The notes: generated from the letters alone by a model not told the origin. DNA of 64,000 bases from Halostagnicola kamekurae (GCF_900116205.1 NZ_FOZS01000001.1:1178001-1242000); one strand, 5' to 3'; positions 36,433 to 45,002 are shown, numbered from the stretch's first letter. Translations and numbers: made by a program.

Positions 36433-36750
36433 ATGTCAAACGACGATCCACGGGGTAATGAAAGCCCCGACCGGCAGGACGCATCGACCCACGCGACGCG
36501 ATTGTTTCGCGAGCGCCTCGAGACCGTCGACCACCTCGCGACGATCCTCCTCCGCGAGACCACGCGCTCACAGGCCCTCGAGCATCTCGAGCCGGCCGAA
36601 CGACGAACAGTCCGCAGGCGGCTCCGCGAGATCCGCGCGGAGACCAACCGAACCCTGCTGCTGGTCGCTGGCCCCGAGGCGACGATCCCGAGCCCCGAGA
36701 ACGACCCAGAGCCCGACGCCGACGACGCGGAAGGTGAGCCCGATGAGTGA
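36433..36750 (+). CDS. 105-residue acidic helical protein
   Basis: The frame starts MSNDDPRGNESPDRQDASTH. Residues about 25-75 are strongly helical and charged (ERLETVDHLATILLRETTRS, RRRLREIRAETNRTLLLVAG), followed by an acidic tail. It overlaps the next gene by 8 bases, so the two are co-translated. It is typical of plasmid- or virus-borne haloarchaeal genes placed before the coiled-coil protein. I recognise no family or activity. Confidence 0.55.
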   Translation: MSNDDPRGNESPDRQDASTHATRLFRERLETVDHLATILLRETTRSQALEHLEPAERRTVRRRLREIRAETNRTLLLVAGPEATIPSPENDPEPDADDAEGEPDE

Positions 36751-37683
36751 CGACCGCGTGGCCGCCCTCACGGAGCGCGTCGACACCCTCGCGTCGGCGC
36801 TTGAGGCCGCCACCGATCGGGTCGACGATCTCGAGCGCGAACGCGACCGACTGACGGAGCGAGTCCAGTCCCTCGAAGGCCGACTCGAGACCTGCGAAGG
36901 CCGACTCGAGGAGTGTGATGATCGACTCGAGGACTACGATGATCGGCTCGAGAGCTACGACAACCGCCTCGAGACCTGCGCGGACCACCACGAGGCCTGC
37001 GCCCCGCACACTACGAGAGTGCCGTCGACGCAGCGCTGAACAAGGCCGGGGCCAACAAAGAACGCATCGCAGAGCTCCAGGCCCGCGAACTCGAGAAGGG
37101 CGCACACCTCCGGGCCGAGACCGTCGACGTCCACGAACTCGAGGTCCCCGGCGACCGACTCGAGCGGGTCACCAAAGACGACGACGCGGCCTACTATCGC
37201 CTCCCCGAGCACGCCGACCCGCTCGCGGACGGCCACGTCTCGCTGGCCTACGCCGACCTGCTCCCGATCCAGCAACTCGCCAGGATGGACGAAGACATGC
37301 GTCGGTCGACGACGAGTTCGCTCCCCTCGAGACTCGCCGCGAAGCTCTGGCGGGCGCGCACCGACGACGCCGTCGGCGACGACCCTTGGGAGCGCGGCTG
37401 TAAGTCCGTCGCCGAGTACATCACGGCCAGCGATCTCAGACACTGGATCCGAAGACGGGAGCCCGGCACGAGCGAGGCCTACGCGAAGAAACTCGTCTCC
37501 CGGACGATCGACGCGATACTCGAGCTCTCGAAACACCGCCTCGCAGTGCACAGGAAAACCGAGCGAAAGAACGGCCTCGAGTACACCGAACGGCGGCTGG
37601 TGCTCCCCGCCGACGCCGACGTTCCCGGTGAGACTCGAGACGACGAGACGACCCCACCGGGGACACCCGGCGTCCACGGCTAG
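36743..37683 (+). pseudogene. Coiled-coil protein with conserved C-terminal domain, frameshifted
   Basis: The first frame starts MSDDRVAALTERVDTLASAL (ATG at 36743) and runs as heptads rich in RL/ED (SLEGRLETCEGRLEECDDRL) to about 37010. From about 36960 a second frame continues HYESAVDAALNKAGANKERI, AYADLLPIQQLARMDEDM and DLRHWIRRREPGTSEAYAKK, then RLAVHRKTERKNGL, ending GVHG at 37683. In other Halobacteria these two parts form one protein, common on plasmids and proviruses, perhaps DNA-binding. A one-base-scale frame change between 36960 and 37030 splits it here. It could be a real mutation or an assembly error. Confidence 0.65.
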
Positions 37684-37732
37684 GCCTGTCCACGCCGAGA
37701 CCGAACCCCTCGAGAGAGACCCAGATCTCAGG
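37627..37732 (+). repeat. 106-base repeat, copy 1 (gene end plus downstream)
   Basis: This stretch covers the last codons of the coiled-coil gene, its TAG and about 50 bases beyond. It aligns without gaps to 43488-43593; by hand I count about 82 of 106 matches. The core GACACCCGGCGTCCAC is identical in both copies. Conservation continues past the stop codon, so it is not only a protein signal. It may mark an element end, a terminator or an integration site. Confidence 0.55.
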
Positions 37733-38273
37733 TCCCAATCCAGAACGCGGCTGCGGGCGGGTGTTCGCGTGGGTTCGCTAGTCGTGGGTCCGTTCCTCGA
37801 GCGGTCGTCGGCGGTTAGACTGAGAGACGCACTCGAGTGCTGTCTCCGTGGACAACAGCTGTCCACTGATGCTTTCGCTCGAGATGAGCCGGTGGACGTT
37901 GAGTCAGGGACCAGTACAACGAACGGTTTGCACACTACAGGTGTGCACAAATCGATTCGTTGTTCCGCTGAATAAGGTCTGCGCTGAACCCAGAACGATT
38001 CACGACGCTCGATGGTGATTGTGGGAGAACTCGAGACAGTCCTCATCTCTGCCGCCGTATGACTGGCTGTCAAACGGGCTGTAGGATTCAAAGAGTGAGG
38101 TTCAGGAGGTCATATGAAACGCAAACTCCTGAGACGAACAGAGGTTGCCGGGCGCGTGTGGCCGGCGCGCAACGAGGGGAACCTGCGTCGAGTGGTGGCA
38201 ATCACCCCACTAGGAGAACCCATACTCTTAAAGATCAACTTCTAGCTCAGGATCTTTCTGAACAATCTTGGAG
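37733..38273. other. Intergenic region, mostly unassigned
   Basis: About 540 bases lie between the frameshifted coiled-coil gene and convergent remnants. It has AT-richer and GC-rich patches and no acidic open frame. The piece near 38085-38215 looks like decayed coding or element-end sequence, but I cannot name it. Confidence 0.3.
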
Positions 38274-38612
38274 TTAGCTTTTGGACCAGTATTTCACAGC
38301 AAAAGAGATGATCCCGAGAATACCAGCGAGGGTGCAGCCGGCGTAGACGGGGATGAATTTTACCCCATCCACCAAAAGCGGGTTCCGGGCGAGTGGAAAG
38401 AGTGAATGGGCGTCAGTATACAGTATCGAGTCGAGAATTATGTGTGAGTAAACGCCAAGTACACTTCCAGCGAAAATCGTACGATGGGAAACGCTATCAG
38501 TCAGTCACCCCCACTCAAGCCACCAGTTGATCGAGTCAGGTAGTGAGGGGACAACAGCAGTAAGTAGGATCACGATGAGGGTTTCGCCAGTAAATGTTGT
38601 GGTTAGGATCCC
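38274..38612 (-). pseudogene. DUF457-like membrane protein remnant
   Basis: Two minus-strand pieces belong together. ILLTAVVPSLPDSINWWLEW runs to a stop near 38505, and a frame-shifted continuation reads VSHRTIFAGSVLGVYSHIIL, DSILYTDAHSLFPLARNPLL and GCTLAGILGIISFAVKYW to a TAA at 38274. HxxLDxxxYTDxxxxxPLxxNP is the pattern of DUF457 membrane metal-dependent hydrolases (YdjM-like). The N-terminus is fused in frame to the end of a TnpB remnant, which shows deletion by or next to an IS element. Confidence 0.5.
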
Positions 38613-39216
38613 GTGTTGCAGAACGTTCATCGCCGCATTCGCATCCCGGTCTGCTTCAAACCCACACGACGCGCACTCTTTTCTCGTATCTTCTGGTTCG
38701 ACTTTCCCGACATGAGGTCCGTACAACGCTCTTGTGTAGCGCGTTGTTGATGCGGAGCAGTCCTGCGATTCTGCGGCGAGTACAATAGATCGAGAGCTTA
38801 CATCTCGTGGCTCTGCCGGACAGATTTTGACTCGAGCCGACGACGGGAAGCTGTATCAACAGTCTCCGCCACAAGAGCGTCCGTACAATTCACCTTTATA
38901 CTCGAAGAGAGTGAGGAACTGTCGCCACGTCGCGTACTGCTTGTTACGAGCGTTGTGTGACTGCTCCAACATCCCCTTCACGTCTAATTGATGGTTTGGT
39001 GCGGCGATTCATCCCTCCCTACTCGCTCGCGTTACTCAATCCTTGAGGAAAGGGCATCCTCGCCTCAATTCTGGTAATCCACACAGGGACTTGCTCGTCG
39101 TTTTCGTCGAAGATACAAGAACCTCGTATGGAACACCGAGCACTGGCTTCGTGGACGGGTTGCATTGTTTCAATTCTGTAGTGGGTTTTTCCCTTCTGCG
39201 ACACTAGCAGCGGCAA
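38611..39216 (-). mobile_element. IS200/IS605 TnpB (OrfB) remnants
   Basis: The minus strand holds KVEPEDTRKECASCGFEADR followed by DANAAMNVLQHG, the zinc-knuckle and RuvC III end of TnpB. Upstream, broken frames give SHNARNKQYATWRQFLTLFE and YKGELYGRS, earlier TnpB blocks. The piece at 39019-39216 (HEASARCSIRGSC ... PFPQGLSNASE), followed by cggcgattcatccc on the plus strand, resembles the 3' end of another such element. Nothing here could be active. It shows at least one lost IS200/IS605 insertion. Confidence 0.55.
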
Positions 39217-39253
39217 CTACAGGTCAGTATGGGGTATGGAGGATCTGGCGGAA

Positions 39254-40963
39254 CTATTCTGGTGACACCCTATTCAGATCAGTATCCTTCTCTATATCGA
39301 GTTTCCCATCATAGTATAGATATAATGACGCGAAAGTCTCCGGGCTTGCCCGGCGTAGCTTGAAGTCGTCGAATCTCTGTTCGGAAACAAGGCCGTAGCG
39401 TGGGTCTGTCTCATACAGGTCATATATCCCAGATGTCCTTACGCCATGGTACATCTCCCGGATCGCAGTCTTTGCTGTCTCCGGAAGGTATCCCATCCCG
39501 CTTGCCAGCGATGACAGAATGATTGATGCAAATGATGGTTCGTTTGCGAGTGACGAGGCAGAATTGAAGTCTGGATAGTCTTTCCCGAGTATGTCTGCGC
39601 TCAGTCTGGAGACATATCTCTTGTGAATACGCTTGTCAATCAATTCGCTCAACTCTACATCTTTTAGGAGGTCAAGATACTCGCGGTCCCACAGTGGGAA
39701 CCAGCGATCAAAACCGAGATAGTCGTACTCGTGATCGAATACCAGATATTTCGCCGTCCTCTCTTGTGAGTACCATGCCGAGAGTGCTTCTGCCACAACC
39801 TCGCCCGGCTCTTCGCGTGTATCCTTGTAGGCGGCTGTTGGGATAGCATCGATGATTCGATTTTCGAGGTGGTCCGTCATGCTCTCGCTGATAGCGTTGT
39901 CACTCCACATTCCGTAATGTGACTCCCAAATTTCTGTTTGGAATTGCGATTTGGACATCGTGCCTGAATTTGTGAGATGCGGGGGGAAAGAAGGGCCGCC
40001 GTGCGGGATCGGCAAGTGACCACGAACGTCCACCGCATCGTCTGGCACGATGGAATGCGACTGTAATATCTGAAGGACAACCGTCTCATGAATATTAGGA
40101 ATACTTGATAAATAATCCACCTCCGTGCAAAATTCCTCCCACTCATCCGATGTGGCAAAGTCTCGGAAGTCGTTGTGAGTTGGCGATATCGTGATATGGT
40201 CGTAGTTGAGTTTGTCTACGATCTCCTGAGCTATTTGGACGTCGGTTGGCGACCCTGACGGCAGGTCATGGGTATAAAGGATAACATTATCATATTCGAG
40301 CCTCGAGAGCATCAGCGCAATCAAGCGCGAGTCGTAACCGCCAGAGAGCGAGACAAGTGCCGTTCGGCCATCAAGGGCCCGTACGAACCGTCGGAAGGCC
40401 GAAATCAGGACACCATCAATTTCCTCGAATGTTGGATTCCGACCCCCATCTCCAAGAGTCAGCGTATGGTATTTCTCTTGGCGGTTGATAGTCGGCGTGC
40501 CAGTGTTATCGAAGACGACCCATTCACCCGCCCTTAGTTGATTAACACCTGTACTTAGTGTATCTTGGCCAGTTACATATCCTGTGAAAAGATACTCTGT
40601 CACTGCAGTCGCGTCATATCCGCATGACAGTTGTGTATGAATCCACTGCGCTGAATCGCTGAGGTAGACTTTGCCATCGTGGAGAGCATAAAACAGTGGA
40701 GTACTGGAGAGGTGATCGACTGCTGCGATGATCTCCCCTTCCATCTCATGGACGAACGCGAAATGACCATTGAGCTGGTCGAGCACGGAGCGTAGGTCAG
40801 CGGTTGATGTGGTGTCTGAGAGTAATTTTGCTATCTCCTCTGAGGACTTGTATTGCCCATCGTAAAACGCAGATCCACGAACATATGTCGCCTTTATGGA
40901 GTCCCATGTATCATCATGAACGAACTTGACCGCTGTAACCTGACTGTTGTCTGTGAAAGTCAT
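39254..40963 (-). CDS. Asparagine-synthetase-like protein without the N-terminal cysteine
   Basis: This 569-residue protein starts MTFTDNSQVTAVKFVHDDTW. The N-terminal half follows the glutaminase fold of AsnB (LNGHFAFVHEMEGEIIAAVD, STPLFYALHDGKVYLSDSA) but lacks Cys2, so it cannot take ammonia from glutamine in the normal way. The C-terminal half has the ATP pyrophosphatase loop SLSGGYDSRLIALML (SGGYDS at about 207-212). Such proteins occur in surface-polysaccharide clusters and may amidate sugars, but this is inference. A β-helix fragment lies upstream. Third-position GC is low, as in the island. Confidence 0.75.
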   Translation of the reverse strand: MTFTDNSQVTAVKFVHDDTWDSIKATYVRGSAFYDGQYKSSEEIAKLLSDTTSTADLRSVLDQLNGHFAFVHEMEGEIIAAVDHLSSTPLFYALHDGKVYLSDSAQWIHTQLSCGYDATAVTEYLFTGYVTGQDTLSTGVNQLRAGEWVVFDNTGTPTINRQEKYHTLTLGDGGRNPTFEEIDGVLISAFRRFVRALDGRTALVSLSGGYDSRLIALMLSRLEYDNVILYTHDLPSGSPTDVQIAQEIVDKLNYDHITISPTHNDFRDFATSDEWEEFCTEVDYLSSIPNIHETVVLQILQSHSIVPDDAVDVRGHLPIPHGGPSFPPHLTNSGTMSKSQFQTEIWESHYGMWSDNAISESMTDHLENRIIDAIPTAAYKDTREEPGEVVAEALSAWYSQERTAKYLVFDHEYDYLGFDRWFPLWDREYLDLLKDVELSELIDKRIHKRYVSRLSADILGKDYPDFNSASSLANEPSFASIILSSLASGMGYLPETAKTAIREMYHGVRTSGIYDLYETDPRYGLVSEQRFDDFKLRRASPETFASLYLYYDGKLDIEKDTDLNRVSPE

Positions 40964-41032
40964 ATCTGCATGTATCGTTTCCGTAATGTAAAACCAGTTG
41001 GTGTAATATATGGTAGGTCAGCAGTGAGCGAT

Positions 41033-41365
41033 TCACGACGTGTTGTCTTTGACGATCGTGTTAGTTTCAGTCCCAGTCGCGTTGACACCACTGGTATTCT
41101 CGAAGTGGTTGTTTTTGATTTTGGAGCCGTTCGGGGCCTCTACGGTGAGTCCGCTTCCCACATTTGAGCCGATAAAAGTGACACGACAATCGGACACATC
41201 GCCACCATAGGCCGATGTCGAGATCGAAATCAGGTCAGCGCCGCCCGCGTCCCCCTCATGCCGTCCGACGATCTCGCTAATTCGGTAGCCGTGAACGCTG
41301 TTATCGGACGGGATTGACAGGATCTGGTCGCCGTTCGAGATCTCATACAGCAGGTCATCTCTCAC
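41033..41365 (-). pseudogene. Fragment of a right-handed beta-helix protein
   Basis: The 110 residues start MRDDLLYEISNGDQILSIPS and hold beta-helix-like coils (DCRVTFIGSNVGSGLTVEAP, then GSKIKNNHFENTSGVNATGT). This is the C-terminal part of a pectate-lyase-like or NosD-like beta-helix protein; such proteins are usually several hundred residues and secreted. No signal peptide is present and the upstream DNA does not continue the frame, so it is probably a truncated leftover. It may once have acted on the polysaccharide made by the neighbouring island. Confidence 0.4.
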
Positions 41366-41548
41366 GTACGACTATCACGAGGGGACCGGTTTCTTCTCGA
41401 CCGTTCAGTCGAGATACGTGCCCTGTATCTCGCACGCGGCGCTGAACAGTAACCGTTTCTGACAGAGCCGCCAACGGTCAGGACGCAAACCTACTGAGTA
41501 GGTATTTCGCTTGGAATTGCTCGAAACCAACACCGTGAGAAGGGGTCT

Positions 41549-42022
41549 ATGACACCCTCGGTCCCAACGTATACCTACCCGAAAATGAACTCGACGCCCG
41601 CTTCGAGTCGTCCAGTGAGAGGGTGTCAAGCAGGTTGTCGAGGGTATCCAGTCGAATTTGCTGTTCTCTTCGGATCCTCTGCAAGAGGGATAGAGACACC
41701 GGAAAGTGATATCGACGTTGCAGTGGCTTTCGATGGTGATCGATCTCCACAGGAACGACTCGAGTTGCGAATCGACCTCGTCGTCGAATTAACCAAAGCA
41801 CTCGAAATGGATGCGGTGGACGTCGCAGATTTCGAGTCGATTCGACCCGATATTGGACTCTCTGCGCTTCAGACCGGAACCGTCCTCGTCGGTGAGAAAG
41901 ACCAGATTGAACAGCTCTTCGACGAACTCGAGCAGGAAGTGACCACTGATGAGGAAACACACGAAGATCGAATGCGACGGTTCGACTCGATACTCGAGCA
42001 ACTCGAGGCAAACGTAGCGTGA
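41549..42022 (+). CDS. MNT-type nucleotidyltransferase (antitoxin of a HEPN-MNT pair)
   Basis: The conserved domain begins near VEFAVLFGSSARGIETPESD and contains the minimal nucleotidyltransferase signature GS-x9-DxD (SDIDVAVAF). The rest follows the family (LELRIDLVVELTKALEMDAV, ADFESIRPDIGLSALQTGTV, LVGEKDQIEQLFDELEQE). MNT proteins add AMP to a tyrosine of the HEPN partner and so silence it. The N-terminal 40 residues (Pro/Ser/Cys-rich) do not look native; a frame change may lie upstream, so the start is uncertain. It overlaps the HEPN gene by 4 bases (GTGA). Confidence 0.7.
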   Translation: MTPSVPTYTYPKMNSTPASSRPVRGCQAGCRGYPVEFAVLFGSSARGIETPESDIDVAVAFDGDRSPQERLELRIDLVVELTKALEMDAVDVADFESIRPDIGLSALQTGTVLVGEKDQIEQLFDELEQEVTTDEETHEDRMRRFDSILEQLEANVA

Positions 42023-42457
42023 CGGTCTCAGACGAAGACGAGGCGCGTATTTTACAGAAAACAGAGTACGTTCAAGAGTCGATGACAGTCTTAGCAAGAA
42101 AGCAATCTCTCGACGAAAGGACGTATCGACACAGTCGAGAACAGCGAGCGATCGTCGAACGAGAGTTCCAGACGGCAATCGAAGCGTGCCTCGATATCGC
42201 AGCTATTCTGATTACGTCCATCGACGAACCCATGGCCGAGACAAACGCGGGACGATTCAGCCAACTCGAAGCAAGCGGCATGTTGTCACAGCGAACCAGT
42301 GAGCAAATGCAGAAAGCAGCTGGGTTTCGAAATATTCTCGCACACAACTACGGTGAGGATATCGATGACGCCGTCTATACCACCACCTCCAGAACGAACT
42401 CAAGTGGTTCGTACAATATCTCCGTGAAGTCCGAGAGTATCTAGAAAATGGACGGTA
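42019..42457 (+). pseudogene. HEPN-domain (DUF86-like) toxin, C-terminus frameshifted
   Basis: GTG at 42019 starts VSDEDEARILQKTEYVQESM. The HEPN helices are well kept (IVEREFQTAIEACLDIAAIL, GMLSQRTSEQMQKAAGF) and the RNase motif R-x4-6-H is present as RNILAHNY. After VY at about 42380 the frame turns into TTTSRTNSSG and ends at 42444. The correct ending (LQNELKWFVQYLREVREYLE) is found in another frame to about 42457. The toxin core may still fold, but the last helix is lost. It is co-translated with the MNT gene. Confidence 0.65.
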
Positions 42458-42602
42458 AATGCCGGTCTGGATCAGGTGGGTAGTACCTATTGCAATTCCA
42501 ACTTTCGGAGAACCACCAGACCAAATTGAGAGGTGCAGTCGAAGCTGTCGCTCCTCGAGCGGCGGCTGATACTATAAGTTAATCCACCGTGTATCTGAAA
42601 CT

Positions 42603-42953
42603 ATGCGAGACGACGCTCGCGTCTCAACTGCGACATTTCCTGATAGCATCGACCTCGAAGGAATGCGGTCGGTGCTCGCGGAGACCGATGTTCGATACGC
42701 CGTGGCGTTCGGTTCATATACAACCGGATCGGAAACTGCGTCGTCGGATTTCGACGTGTGCGTGTGATTCGCCGACGAGTGCTCGAGACGCGAGCGATTT
42801 CGACAGCGGAATCGAATCGATAGTACGCTCCAGTCGTACGCCGAGCCGTTCGTGGATGTCAGTGATCCCGAGACGATCCCGGACACTGTTGCACTGAATG
42901 CACTCCGGGAAGGGGTCCTCCTGTACGGCGACGGTGCAATGAAAGGTGGATGA
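42603..42953 (+). pseudogene. Second MNT nucleotidyltransferase, with internal stop
   Basis: ATG at 42603 starts MRDDARVSTATFPDSIDLEG. The signature VAFGSYTTGSETASSDFDV is intact, but a TGA follows at VCV. Reading through the stop gives FADECSRRERFRQRNRIDST, FVDVSDPETIPDTVALNALR and EGVLLYGDGAMKGG to the natural stop at 42953. So a single nonsense mutation inactivates this gene after the catalytic motif. It is the antitoxin of a second, tandem HEPN-MNT module. Confidence 0.65.
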
Positions 42954-43469
42954 ACGACGACTCGAACGCCAAGTCGATGCTGAGAGCGAGCAACGCGATC
43001 GACAGTGCCGCGAATTCATCGATCGACTTGCCGAGGGCAACGTCTGCTGGTCGACGAAAACGTCGTCGTCGATCGACTCGAGTTGATCAACCAGTACACG
43101 AACGAATGCAAGGAGATGCGAGATGTATCCAAATCTGCGTATCTCGACGATATCGTGCTCCAGTGTGCTGTTGAGCGGTCACTTATGAACGCGATGCAGT
43201 CCTGTATCGATCTGGCGAGCCACATCCGACCGACAGAGGACCTCGGCACTACCGAGACCTCTCGCGAAGAAACCGAAGCGCTGGTCGACGTCGAGATCAT
43301 TTCCACTGAAACCGGCTCGAAGCTCGCGGAGGCAGTCGGATTTCGAACCCATCTCGCGCCCCGATACGGTGATGTCGATCACGATCTGGTGTACGATGTC
43401 GTGCAGGACGATCTCGAGTGGATCGATCGATTTCAGCAGGAAATCGCAGTGTGGTTTCGAAATCGATGA
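42946..43469 (+). pseudogene. Second HEPN-domain protein, frameshifted and lacking catalytic residues
   Basis: GTG at 42946 overlaps the MNT stop. The first piece reads VDERRLERQVDAESEQRDRQ to near 43035, then the frame shifts to LLVDENVVVDRLELINQYTN, AVERSLMNAMQSCIDLASHI and GTTETSREETEALVDVE, ending WFRNR. In the RNase motif position it has RTHLAP instead of RNxLAH, so the Asn and the His are both replaced. The decay of motif and frame together suggests that selection for toxin function is gone. Confidence 0.6.
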
Positions 43470-43487
43470 TCCGACGTCGATGTCTCC

Positions 43488-43593
43488 GGGGAGACTCAAG
43501 ACAACGAGATACCTCCAGTGGAGACACCCGGCGTCCACAGTCAGGCTTGTCCTCGTTGAGTCCCGCTCCCTCGAGAGAGGCCCAGATTTCAGG
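43488..43593 (+). repeat. 106-base repeat, copy 2
   Basis: This is the partner of 37627-37732, gapless with about 82 of 106 matches. Here it lies between a decayed HEPN gene and an IS remnant, with no coiled-coil gene in front. Read in the first copy's frame, it would code for the same ending (TPGVH) without the stop at the same place. It marks where a similar element once sat, or a conserved end sequence that was left behind. Confidence 0.5.
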
Positions 43594-43620
43594 CCGTGAA
43601 CTACAATACGAAATGCTTCG

Positions 43621-44075
43621 GTATCGAGGCGACGTACCGGCTCTCCGAGCAAAGCATTGCAACGACAACAATGCAAATCCGGTGGTTCGGCTGTTGTACG
43701 TCGTTGTGAGTTTGCTGGTACAGAACGCTCGGCGGTATCTGCAGTGGGAATACGTGGCGACGCCCCGCCGTGGTGGGCGTCACCTCTGGTCGTGGTCGTT
43801 CAAGGAGTTCATCAAGATGCTGTGCCAGGCAGCATGGACTGCCCTCGCGGTACGTCGGGCCGTCCCTGCAAATCGGCCACCGGACGATCGGTTCCACCGC
43901 TAATGACCGATTGGGCCATCCTTCCTGCGAGTGGCAACGCTGTCGCGGCGGCGGCTGACCGCCGCCGACAGCGACGGCTCTGTCCGATCTTTGGTCAGAA
44001 CTACCGTCAATCACTACCGGTCAGGATGAAACTGTGGCTTCAGTCCAAGTGGCATAGACGCTTTGTGAGGTACTG
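43621..44075 (+). mobile_element. Degenerate IS remnant, second copy (ISH3/IS4-like)
   Basis: Frames here give RLLYVVVSLLVQNARRYLQW, FKEFIKMLCQAAWTALAVRR and AVPANRPPDDRFHR, the C-terminal end of a transposase, preceded by a broken FGIEATYRLSEQS-like piece. The end GCTTTGTGAGGTACTG at 44060-44075 is the reverse complement of the end at 21733-21748, so both remnants come from one IS type. The catalytic N-terminal part is absent in both. The unit probably inserted long ago and was trimmed by later deletions. Confidence 0.6.
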
Positions 44076-44130
44076 AGAGTTCCTAGTGGGATAAGAAAAC
44101 GAACGGATATCAGGGGGGATTGGCTTTGCC

Positions 44131-44838
44131 TTACTCTTCGTTAGAGAACCCCTCCTTGATGGTCTCCGACGACACCTCTTGAGAGTTCATCTCATCCTCT
44201 GAGACAAACGTGATGTCCTCTCCGTTTTCAAGTACGGTCATGTTCTCTGTGGAGATCTGTGTACTACTAAGCTCTCCAGAGGACACGAACGTGGCCGACT
44301 CCCCGCTTTCCGTTTCTGTCGTGTTTTCTGCGAAGTACTGCGTCTTGTTGAACTCTCCGGAGGAGATGAACTCTGACGGTCCGTCAGAGATCACCAAGTC
44401 GCCTGATGACGGTTTTGCCGTTCGCACGTCGTCAGCTGTTTTGACGTTCTGGAGTTGTTCGACAGTGACTACCGACTGCGAGTCCATCTCAATGACAGCC
44501 ATGACTCGTGGTGCTGCAGTCTCTTGTGGTGCGACATACACCTGAAGTTCATCTCCAAGTGCCTCAACTTGGAAGTGAACCGAAGCGCTGTCCTCAAAGT
44601 AGCTGGTCACGTTCTCATTCGCCCATGCGAGTTGCTGAGCATCCTTCACTTCTTGTTCGCTCAGTCTGTCATGGGGGTCGATAACTTCACTTGTGTGATT
44701 TTCAGGCAATACCTCGTCCACGGACGAAGGATTGGCATCCATCATCTGCGGACCTGGGGAAACCGACGCAGCGACGACACCGCTTGCACCGAAAGCAAGT
44801 AGTCCCGCCACCACGAGCGTGAGTATGTTATTTCGCAT
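44131..44838 (-). CDS. Secreted acidic protein with three C-terminal repeats
   Basis: This 235-residue protein starts MRNNILTLVVAGLLAFGASG, a Sec-type signal peptide likely cut near VVAAS. The middle (SVHFQVEALGDELQVYVAPQ, RVMAVIEMDSQSVVTVEQL) looks beta-rich. The C-terminal 85 residues hold three imperfect repeats of about 27 residues: FISSGEFNKTQYFAENTTE, FVSSGELSSTQISTENMTV and FVSEDEMNSQEVSSET. No cysteine or enzyme motif is seen. Its upstream region carries a motif shared with the neighbouring regulator/secreted pair. The function is unknown; a cell-surface or extracellular role is likely. Confidence 0.6.
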   Translation of the reverse strand: MRNNILTLVVAGLLAFGASGVVAASVSPGPQMMDANPSSVDEVLPENHTSEVIDPHDRLSEQEVKDAQQLAWANENVTSYFEDSASVHFQVEALGDELQVYVAPQETAAPRVMAVIEMDSQSVVTVEQLQNVKTADDVRTAKPSSGDLVISDGPSEFISSGEFNKTQYFAENTTETESGESATFVSSGELSSTQISTENMTVLENGEDITFVSEDEMNSQEVSSETIKEGFSNEE

Positions 44839-44983
44839 GGTTTTGATTTGTGCGTGGCGAACCGAGACGGGAGGGCCGATATCTACTGGTCAGGAGGACC
44901 CACGGCCATGGCGCCCCGATTCGCCTTGCTCACACCTTGTCTGAAAGACCATATATTCATTAATTGTAATAGGTTCGAAAGTA

Positions 44984-45002
44984 GTTTGCAACGGGTTTGA
45001 AA
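44984..45002 (-). promoter_or_regulatory. Candidate operator upstream of the secreted repeat protein
   Basis: On the minus strand this reads TTTCAAACCCGTTGCAAAC. A very similar TTTCAAACGCGTTCCA occurs at 45695-45710 in the divergent region of the winged-helix regulator. It lies about 150 bases before the start of the gene at 44838 and behind the end of the regulator gene. It is a good candidate for the binding site of that regulator. Confidence 0.45.
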
